Shown here piece after piece: positions 5,145 through 10,424 of a stretch of DNA of 10,424 nt. Source of the stretch: an uncultured Clostridia bacterium (GTDB lineage: Bacteria > Bacillota > Clostridia > Christensenellales > CAG-314). The number at the start of each line of letters is the position of its first letter. Positions within the stretch are counted from its first letter, which is position 1. The DNA lies in assembly GCA_934281515.1 (NCBI GenBank), contig CAKQXG010000067.1:1-10424 (forward strand). Reading direction: 5' to 3'. The position numbers and the translations under genes are program-made. The notes beneath the pieces were generated by a model. The model was not told the DNA's origin. It saw nothing but the letters and a program-made list of their open reading frames with translations, and did not search any database.

Positions 5145-6038
5145 ATGAAAAAGACATTTTCTATCGTCGCCGCGTTGCTTATGGTTGCGTGCTTGCTGGC
5201 TTTTGCTGCTTGCGGAAACAAAACCGACGACGGAACATTTGACGCAAGCAAGAGAATTACCGTCATCACTCGTGCCGACGGTAGCGGAACCAAAAGCGCG
5301 TTTATGGAGATTATCGGTCTCAAAAACAAACCCGATGTTTCCGGCGTGATCAAGGCGGCAGATACGGCGGCAGTGCTGTCGGGTGTACAAAGCAACAAGT
5401 ACGCCATTGCGTTTGACAGTCTTGGCTACGTGCTTGGCGAGAAAGGCATTACCGTGCTTACCGTTGACGGAGTTGCTCCTACCGCCGCTACAATAAAAGA
5501 TGGCAGTTACCCCATTTCTCGTCCTCTGTCGGTAGTGTACAAACCCGGTACACTTGACAACAAGCTGTACAAAGCTTACTACGACTTTTTGCTTAGCTCC
5601 GACGGACAAGCAATTGTTGCTGCCGAGGGATACACCGCAAGCGTAGACAATGCTACCGCTTACGTCGCAGACGAAACGCTTGAAGGCGAAATCGCACTGA
5701 CAGGCAGCACGTCCTGCCAACCCGTCATGACCAAGCTTGCCAAGAAGTTTGAATCGCTTCAATCCAAGGTAAAAGTTACCGTCGGCGGTACAGGTTCTTC
5801 GCAAGGCTACAACGACGCCAAAAACGACGTGAGTCCGTTTGGTATGATCAGCGAAGTGTTTGTACAAAGCAAAGCTGAAGGTTGTACTTCCACGGCGTTT
5901 GCAATGGACGGTATCGCACTGATTGTCAACGCGCAAAACACGCTTAAAAACATCACCAAGGATCAACTGAAACACATCTACGGCAACGTCGAGGGTGAAA
6001 CACAATTGACAGTGTGGTCGCAGATAATTACAGAGTAA
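5145..6038 (+). CDS. pstS: Phosphate-binding lipoprotein PstS, circularly permuted
   Basis: This is the extracytoplasmic phosphate receptor of the Pst importer, 297 residues. The start is ATG 5145 (GGAGGA at 5135-5140). A lipoprotein signal follows: KK, a hydrophobic stretch (residues 5-22) and AAC with Cys23 as the likely lipidated residue. The order of the lobes is reversed from classical PstS. RITVITRADGSGT (37-49; Arg43, Asp45, Ser47, Thr49 are the phosphate-loop residues), SLGYV (92-96), VDGVAPTAATIKDGSYPISRP (107-127) and SDGQAIVAAEGY (152-163) come first. GSTSCQPVM (187-195), GGTGSSQG (214-221), AMDGIALIVN (253-262) and ITKDQLKHIYG (270-280) follow. Length is normal, so nothing is lost. 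The DIGxxSR motif reads PFGMISE (231-237), lacking the usual Asp and Arg. It is the first gene of the operon, behind the Pho box. The frame stays open upstream to about 4884, but the signal peptide and RBS fix the start. Confidence 0.93.
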   Translation: MKKTFSIVAALLMVACLLAFAACGNKTDDGTFDASKRITVITRADGSGTKSAFMEIIGLKNKPDVSGVIKAADTAAVLSGVQSNKYAIAFDSLGYVLGEKGITVLTVDGVAPTAATIKDGSYPISRPLSVVYKPGTLDNKLYKAYYDFLLSSDGQAIVAAEGYTASVDNATAYVADETLEGEIALTGSTSCQPVMTKLAKKFESLQSKVKVTVGGTGSSQGYNDAKNDVSPFGMISEVFVQSKAEGCTSTAFAMDGIALIVNAQNTLKNITKDQLKHIYGNVEGETQLTVWSQIITE

Positions 6039-6054
6039 CATGCAACATGCCTTG

Positions 6055-6082
6055 TGCCGTTTGTGTAACACAAACGGCATTT
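6055..6082 (+). other. Intercistronic hairpin between pstS and pstC
   Basis: TGCCGTTTGTG (6055-6065) and CACAAACGGCA (6069-6079) form a perfect 11-bp stem with a TAA loop. Only TTT follows. It begins 17 nt after the pstS stop and ends 38 nt before pstC. Such hairpins after binding-protein genes commonly give partial termination or stabilise the upstream mRNA, so the receptor is made in excess over the permease. Confidence 0.75.
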
Positions 6083-6117
6083 AAGCGTATCAGTAAGATT
6101 AGTTTAAGGATGTATTT

Positions 6118-6984
6118 GTGAATAAACTAAAGTTTAAAGAAAATTTAATGAAATGTCTGTTTGCCGCTTGCGCCGTATTTTCGGTTGTTGCGCTTGCGGT
6201 AATTACCGTATTTCTGGTGGCAAACGGTACCCCGTTTGTTGCCGGGTACGGACTGGGCAAATTCTTGTTCGGTACCACGTGGCACCCCATGGGCGAACCG
6301 CCGCAATACGGCATATTTCCCATGATTGTCGGCTCGCTGTATGTCACGGGACTGTCGGTCGCGATAGGTATTACGCTAGGGTTATTTGTGGCAATTTCGC
6401 TGTACAAATTTATACCCAAGCGTTTTGTCTCGCCGATAAGGCACATGATAAACCTGCTTGCCGGCATACCGTCTGTCATTTACGGCATGGTTGGACTCAA
6501 TTTCATTGTGCCGTTTTTGCGCGATTACGTGTCTCCCGACGGAGTGGGTTACGGTATACTTGCCGCTTCGCTGGTGTTGTCGGTAATGATTTTGCCGACG
6601 GTTGTAAGCGTCAGCCTGGACAGCCTGCTTGCCGTTCCGCAAGAGTATTACCACGGTGCGTTGGCACTGGGTGCAACCAAGGAACAGGCAACCTTTACGG
6701 TAATGTTGCCTGCCGCAAAAAGCGGTATCGTTGCAGGCGTGGTGCTTGCAATCGGTCGCGCGATCGGCGAAACAATGGCTGTGGTAATGGTTATCGGCAA
6801 CAGTCCCGAAGTGCCGACAAGTTTGTTTCAAAGCATGTGCACGTTGACTGCCAACATCGCTCTCGGCGCATTGGAATTGCCCGAAGAGGGTGTGTCGGCG
6901 CTGATTGCTTCGGGTGTGGTGCTGTTCGTGTTTGCATTTTTGCTCAACGCTTCGTTGTCGCTGTTGAAAAAGGAGCGTGTATGA
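6118..6984 (+). CDS. pstC: Phosphate ABC transporter permease PstC
   Basis: This is one of the two membrane subunits that form the phosphate channel of the Pst importer; 288 residues, about six hydrophobic segments. The start is GTG 6118, with AAGGA at 6106-6110 seven bases upstream; an in-frame ATG at 6148 has no good RBS. Family signs: the long loop after the first membrane segment (GKFLFGTTWHPMGEPPQYGI), LLAGIPSVIYGMVGL, and the ATPase-contacting EAA loop near residues 176-205 (EYYHGALALGATKEQATF, then VMLPAAKSGI), followed by AIGRAIGETMAV. The stop TGA overlaps the ATG of pstA, which suggests translational coupling. Confidence 0.95.
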   Translation: MNKLKFKENLMKCLFAACAVFSVVALAVITVFLVANGTPFVAGYGLGKFLFGTTWHPMGEPPQYGIFPMIVGSLYVTGLSVAIGITLGLFVAISLYKFIPKRFVSPIRHMINLLAGIPSVIYGMVGLNFIVPFLRDYVSPDGVGYGILAASLVLSVMILPTVVSVSLDSLLAVPQEYYHGALALGATKEQATFTVMLPAAKSGIVAGVVLAIGRAIGETMAVVMVIGNSPEVPTSLFQSMCTLTANIALGALELPEEGVSALIASGVVLFVFAFLLNASLSLLKKERV

Positions 6985-7829
6985 TGAAAAACAAAACGGT
7001 TTCGCGCAGCAAAATTATTTGTCTTGCGCTTAAATACGTAGGCTATGTTGCTACGGCAATAGCCCTGACTGCTCTTGCGGGTATACTGATATACATACTT
7101 GTCAATGGCATTCCGCACCTGACTCCGTCGTTATTCGGCGACGGGAGCGACAGTCCGACCATAGTGCCTGCCCTTGTAGGTACGTTGAGTCTGGTAGTCA
7201 TTTCGCTTGCTATTGCAGTGCCTATCGGCATGTGTGCGGCGATATTTCTTGCAGAGTACACTAACAACAAAAGCAAACCGGTACGTGTGATACGCGTAGC
7301 AACCGAAACTCTTGCCGGTATACCCAGCATTGTATACGGATTGTACGGCTATCTTGTGTTTGTCGTGGCGTTCAAAATGGGTTACAGTTTGCTCGGCGGC
7401 GGCATTACGCTGTCACTGATGATACTGCCGGTAATAGTGCGCTCGGTGGAAGAAAGTCTGCTGTCCGTTCCGTCGGATATTCGCGAAGGTTCATATGCGC
7501 TCGGCGCGGGCAAGGTGCGGACGATATTCAAGGCGGTGTTGCCCAGTTGCGCAGGCGGCATTGTTACTGCAATTATTCTCGCCGTGGGGCGTGTTGTGTC
7601 GGAAAGCGCCGTGCTGCTGTTGACAATAGGTATGGTCGTCAACAAGATGCCTGTGTCGCTGTTGTCGCCCGGCACAACGCTGGCGCTTGACATCTACTAC
7701 TTTGCAAGTTTCGGCTATGCGGATGAGGCGGCGGCAACGGGTGTGGTGCTGTTGGTACTTGTGCTTGGCATCAACATGCTTGCCGTATTGCTTGGTAAAC
7801 TTATCAAACGCAGAACGGGCGAAGCGTAA
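6981..7829 (+). CDS. pstA: Phosphate ABC transporter permease PstA
   Basis: This is the partner of PstC in the inner-membrane channel; 282 residues, about six hydrophobic segments. The start is ATG 6981, overlapping the pstC stop as ATGA; a second in-frame ATG at 6984 is equally possible, and AGGAG (6971-6975) serves both. Family signs: PALVGTLSLVVISLAIAVP, IFLAEYT, ETLAGIPSIVYGLYGYLVF, and the EAA loop near residues 169-198 (EGSYALGAGKVRTIFKAVLP), then AVGRVVSESAVLLLTIG. An 81-bp gap with no terminator separates it from pstB. Confidence 0.95.
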   Translation: MMKNKTVSRSKIICLALKYVGYVATAIALTALAGILIYILVNGIPHLTPSLFGDGSDSPTIVPALVGTLSLVVISLAIAVPIGMCAAIFLAEYTNNKSKPVRVIRVATETLAGIPSIVYGLYGYLVFVVAFKMGYSLLGGGITLSLMILPVIVRSVEESLLSVPSDIREGSYALGAGKVRTIFKAVLPSCAGGIVTAIILAVGRVVSESAVLLLTIGMVVNKMPVSLLSPGTTLALDIYYFASFGYADEAAATGVVLLVLVLGINMLAVLLGKLIKRRTGEA

Positions 7830-7910
7830 AAAAATCAATACGTATCGGAAATTTCGTGACAAAACACAACAAACCGGTTGAAAAATACGTCACATAAACG
7901 AGGTTAAACA

Positions 7911-8678
7911 ATGGATTTTCAACAAGACAAAACAATACGCGTCAAGGATTGTAACCTGTACTATGGCGACTTCCACGCGCTTAAAGACATCAACATAGAG
8001 ATACCGCAAAACAGCGTAACCGCACTTATCGGTCCGTCGGGTTGTGGCAAGTCGACCTTTCTCAAAACGCTCAACAGGATGAACGACCTTGTGGACGGCT
8101 GTAAGGTTACGGGCAGTTTTGAAATCGGCGGCGTGGACATCTACGACAAAACTACCGACGTCAATGCACTTCGTCGAAGCGTGGGCATGGTCTTTCAAAA
8201 ACCTAACCCGTTTCCGATGAGTATCTACGACAACATCGCATATGCGCCGCGTGCGTTCGGCACCACAAAGAAGGCGCAACTTGACGAAATCGTAGAAAGG
8301 TCGCTTGTGCGTGCAGGCATTTGGAACGAAGTAAAGGATCGTTTGAAAAAGACCGCGCTGGGTATGAGCGGCGGTCAGCAGCAGCGTTTGTGCATTGCCC
8401 GCTCCCTTGCTGCCAATCCGCAAATACTGCTAATGGACGAGCCTACGTCGGCACTGGACCCGATTTCTACGGGTAAAATCGAAGAGTTGATCGAAGAACT
8501 GAAAAAGTCGCTGACCATCGTCATTGTTACGCACAACATGCAACAGGCAACGCGCGTTGCCGACAAAACGGCGTTCTTTTTGCTTGGCGAACTTGTAGAG
8601 TACGGTGAAACGTCGCAGATTTTCGGCTCGCCCAATGACAAACGCACCGAGAATTACATCACGGGACGTTTCGGTTGA
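7911..8678 (+). CDS. pstB: Phosphate ABC transporter ATP-binding protein PstB
   Basis: This is the cytoplasmic ATPase that powers phosphate import; 255 residues, normal length. Walker A is GPSGCGKST (41-49, Lys47). NRMNDLV follows, which is characteristic of PstB. The Q-loop lies in VFQKPNPFPMSIYDNIAY. The signature is MSGGQQQR (152-159), with Met in place of the usual Leu. Walker B is ILLMDEPTSALDP (Asp176, catalytic Glu177), and the H-loop is IVTHN. The ending YITGRFG matches the family. The start is ATG 7911 with GAGG at 7900-7903. Confidence 0.97.
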   Translation: MDFQQDKTIRVKDCNLYYGDFHALKDINIEIPQNSVTALIGPSGCGKSTFLKTLNRMNDLVDGCKVTGSFEIGGVDIYDKTTDVNALRRSVGMVFQKPNPFPMSIYDNIAYAPRAFGTTKKAQLDEIVERSLVRAGIWNEVKDRLKKTALGMSGGQQQRLCIARSLAANPQILLMDEPTSALDPISTGKIEELIEELKKSLTIVIVTHNMQQATRVADKTAFFLLGELVEYGETSQIFGSPNDKRTENYITGRFG

Positions 8679-8707
8679 TGTGCAAATTGAGTAAAAACGA
8701 TTGTAAA

Positions 8708-8713
8708 AAGGAG
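8708..8713 (+). promoter_or_regulatory. Unusually distant ribosome binding site of phoU
   Basis: AAGGAG (8708-8713) is a good Shine-Dalgarno sequence but ends 14 nt before the phoU ATG (8728), well beyond the usual 5-9. No in-frame start lies between them. A TTG at 8718 is at the ideal distance, but in another frame it opens only an 18-codon ORF that ends at TGA 8772-8774. Confidence 0.55.
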
Positions 8714-8727
8714 CAAATTGGTTTACA

Positions 8728-9381
8728 ATGAGTATAAGAAACAAATACGAGTCGGAATTGAAACAGGTCTTTGACAAGCTGATTGCCATGTGCCATGAGA
8801 CGGAACTCGCCATCGAACGCTCGGTAAGTGCGCTCAAAACCCGTGACGGCGACCTCGCGCGGTCGGTAATGGCTGACGACACCAAGATTGACGCGATGGA
8901 ACGCGACATTGAACAAGACTGTCTGAAAATTTTGTTGTTGGAGCATCCCTTTGCCGGGGATTTCCGCGACGTGTCTGCCGCGTTAAAAATGATAACCGAT
9001 CTCGAACGTATTGCCGACCAGGCTGCCGATATATCGGAGATTTCGTTGCAATTCGGTCAGGACGAGTTTATCAAGGAACCGCAACACATCGAAGAAATGT
9101 CCAAGTTGGTCATTGCCATGGTGCTTGACGCCGTGACAAGCTACATCAATCGCGACCTTGCCACTGCTCGTGGGCTGGACAAACGCGACGATGTGGTGGA
9201 CGAGTTGTTCGAGACGGTCAAGACCGATCTGGTAGAGCTTATCCGAGCCAATCCCGACAATGCCGATCAGGCAATACTGTTTATGATGATTGCCAAGTAT
9301 CTGGAGCGGATAGGCGATCACGCCGTAAACATCGGCGAGTGGACGGAGTATTCCGTGACAGGGGTACATAACCCGGGTTGA
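8728..9381 (+). CDS. phoU: Phosphate signalling regulator PhoU
   Basis: PhoU links Pst transporter activity to the PhoR kinase and keeps the Pho response off when phosphate is plentiful. The product is a 217-residue, all-helical cytoplasmic protein of normal length. It has two similar halves, each carrying the metal-binding type motif: DLERIADQAADI (Glu93, Asp97) and YLERIGDHAVNI (Glu193, Asp197), exactly 100 residues apart. DTKIDAMERDIEQDCLKILLL and the ending EWTEYSVTG also fit the family. Known of the family: PhoU contacts PstB and the PAS domain of PhoR, both encoded beside it here. It follows pstB by 49 bp. Confidence 0.96.
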   Translation: MSIRNKYESELKQVFDKLIAMCHETELAIERSVSALKTRDGDLARSVMADDTKIDAMERDIEQDCLKILLLEHPFAGDFRDVSAALKMITDLERIADQAADISEISLQFGQDEFIKEPQHIEEMSKLVIAMVLDAVTSYINRDLATARGLDKRDDVVDELFETVKTDLVELIRANPDNADQAILFMMIAKYLERIGDHAVNIGEWTEYSVTGVHNPG

Positions 9382-9399
9382 TGTTTCTGTCGGCGAGTC

Positions 9400-9407
9400 A
9401 AGGAGGT
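9400..9407 (+). promoter_or_regulatory. Strong RBS that sets the phoP start
   Basis: AAGGAGGT (9400-9407) lies 3 nt before ATG 9411. The phoP frame also has an ATG at 9381 that overlaps the phoU stop, but no RBS precedes that one, so 9411 is preferred. Confidence 0.85.
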
Positions 9408-9410
9408 AAT

Positions 9411-10085
9411 ATGTCGCAACAAAAGTTGATTTTTGCCGTTGACGACGAGCAGTCGATACGCGAAGTGTACAAGTATGCGCTCGAAGCGTCGGGTTTTGCA
9501 GTTAGGTGTTTTGAAAACGCTTCTGAATTGTTTGCCGAGCTTGCCGTCACCGTACCCGACCTTGTGATACTCGACATAATGCTTGACGGTATGGACGGCT
9601 ACGAGATATTGCAACGTTTGCGTGCAGACAACCGCACGGCGGCATTGCCTGTTATTATGGTGTCGGCAAAGTCGGACGAAATTGACAAGGTGCGCGGACT
9701 TAACCTTGGTGCGGACGACTACCTTGCCAAACCATTCGGCGTGATGGAGCTTGTCGCACGTATCAATGCAAAACTGCGCAGCGCGGCGGCGCAACCGAAA
9801 AACAATTGTGTGTACAAAGACATTGTGATCGACGAAAACAAACATCAGGTTACCGTCGGTGGTAAACCCGTTGCAATGACATTGAAACTGTACAATCTGT
9901 TGCAACTGTTTGTGACGCATGCCGAGACGGTACTTGACCGCAACAAACTGCTTGACGAGGTGTGGGGCGAGGACTACGGTGAAACCCGCACCCTTGACAT
10001 ACACATGGCGGAACTGCGCAAACTGCTGGCAGGCTCCGCCGCAAACATAGTAACGGTACGAGGAGTGGGGTATATCCTGCAATGA
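9411..10085 (+). CDS. phoP: Phosphate response regulator PhoP/PhoB (OmpR family)
   Basis: This is a DNA-binding response regulator, 224 residues. The receiver domain (about 5-118) has the acidic pair Asp11/Asp12, phosphoacceptor Asp55 in VILDIMLDGMDGYE, Ser85 in VMVSAK, and Lys107 in DDYLAKPFG. The winged-helix output domain (about 130-224) ends in the OmpR-type TRTLDIHMAELRKLL and IVTVRGVGYIL. Assignment to PhoP rests on position: it follows phoU and overlaps a PhoR-like kinase, and a PhoP-type repeat array precedes the operon. It would be phosphorylated at Asp55 by PhoR in low phosphate. The symbol phoP follows Gram-positive usage; phoB is the proteobacterial name. No separate promoter is seen, so it is probably expressed from the pst promoter, a positive feedback loop. 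Confidence 0.93.
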   Translation: MSQQKLIFAVDDEQSIREVYKYALEASGFAVRCFENASELFAELAVTVPDLVILDIMLDGMDGYEILQRLRADNRTAALPVIMVSAKSDEIDKVRGLNLGADDYLAKPFGVMELVARINAKLRSAAAQPKNNCVYKDIVIDENKHQVTVGGKPVAMTLKLYNLLQLFVTHAETVLDRNKLLDEVWGEDYGETRTLDIHMAELRKLLAGSAANIVTVRGVGYILQ

Positions 10086-10424
10086 AAAACAAGATAGTAA
10101 TATTTAACGCAGTGTTGGTAACTGTGATGTTGATTGTGGTGCTGTTGGTCGGCGTTTCTGTAAACCGTAACTCGCATTACGACGAGGCTGAAAAGCAAAT
10201 TGTTACCATAACAAAGGCTTACTGCGACAATTTCGATATTTCAAGAGTAGAAAGTGGCGACTATGCTAAAAACGTGTCCGATGACGTACGCTTGACTGTA
10301 ATTGACAAAAGCGGCAAAGTGCTGTATGACACGAGCGGCGAAATAGACACAAACCATGCCGAGCGTGCCGAGGTTGTCGCAGCGTTCGGCGGCAAGCCGG
10401 AAGTGCAGGTGCGTTACAGTGACA
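10082..10424 (+). CDS. phoR: Phosphate sensor histidine kinase PhoR, N-terminal part
   Basis: The frame opens at ATG 10082, overlapping the phoP stop as ATGA, and runs off the window after 114 codons. Residues 5-27 are one membrane segment (VIFNAVLVTVMLIVVLLVGV). An extracytoplasmic domain follows with VRLTVIDKSGKVLYDTSGE, then NHAERAEVVAAFGGKPEVQVRYS. This matches the PhoR-type sensor segment (VTVID..G.VL.DS...NH..RPEV..A..G....RYS). The second membrane segment, HAMP, PAS and kinase domains must lie downstream. It would phosphorylate the adjacent regulator; input probably comes from the Pst complex through PhoU. Confidence 0.88.
   Translation, partial: MKNKIVIFNAVLVTVMLIVVLLVGVSVNRNSHYDEAEKQIVTITKAYCDNFDISRVESGDYAKNVSDDVRLTVIDKSGKVLYDTSGEIDTNHAERAEVVAAFGGKPEVQVRYSD

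Noticed and set aside
5022..6080. A 352-codon - strand frame opposite pstS
   Set aside because: A shadow of pstS; no RBS and no recognisable domain.
6153..7829. A 558-codon frame running from within pstC through pstA
   Set aside because: The upstream part is pstC read in the wrong frame. PstA begins at the ATG overlapping the pstC stop, with an RBS at 6971-6975.
7830..7910. A second promoter or Pho box ahead of pstB
   Set aside because: Only small palindromes (GAAATTTC, AACCGGTT) are present, with no TTWACA periodicity and no paired -35/-10.
9318..10082. A 254-codon - strand frame opposite phoP
   Set aside because: A shadow of the response regulator, whose receiver and winged-helix motifs are intact on the + strand.

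Overview
The window looks like chromosomal DNA of a Gram-positive, Bacillota/Clostridia-type bacterium, perhaps an uncultivated one. The grounds are strong GGAGG-type ribosome binding sites, a lipoprotein PstS, a PhoP-type (TTWACA) Pho box, a PhoP/PhoR two-component pair, an XRE regulator with a cysteine-knuckle tail typical of Clostridia, and pyrG behind a leader terminator. No species can be named. All genes are on the + strand. I see no insertion sequence, CRISPR array, tRNA or rRNA.

Region 1 (1-675) is the 3' part of a histidine-phosphatase-family gene. Region 2 (676-2745) holds a long intergenic stretch with a promoter and an attenuator-like leader, then pyrG (CTP synthase) and its terminator. 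Region 3 (2765-4898) holds an XRE regulator with its own promoter, then a MATE efflux gene. Between them a second promoter fires almost directly into a very strong intrinsic hairpin, as in an attenuator or a short RNA gene.

Region 4 (4904 to the end) is a complete phosphate-starvation locus. Four 11-bp Pho-box repeats and a -10 element precede pstS, pstC, pstA, pstB, phoU, phoP and the start of phoR, which runs off the window. Spacing is tight: ATGA overlaps at pstC/pstA and phoP/phoR, and a perfect hairpin between pstS and pstC. PstS-PstC-PstA-PstB would form the high-affinity phosphate ABC importer. PhoU would link transporter state to the PhoR kinase, and PhoR-phosphorylated PhoP would act on the Pho box.

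The most notable observation is that PstS is circularly permuted. The half that normally comes second (RxDGSGT loop through the GQxIV...GY end) is at the N-terminus of the mature protein. The normally first half (GSTSxxP, GSS, DGIALIVN) follows it. The permuted N-lobe has also lost the usual Asp and Arg of the DIGxxSR motif. Two leader regions (pyrG and the MATE gene) look like transcription attenuators of unassigned mechanism.
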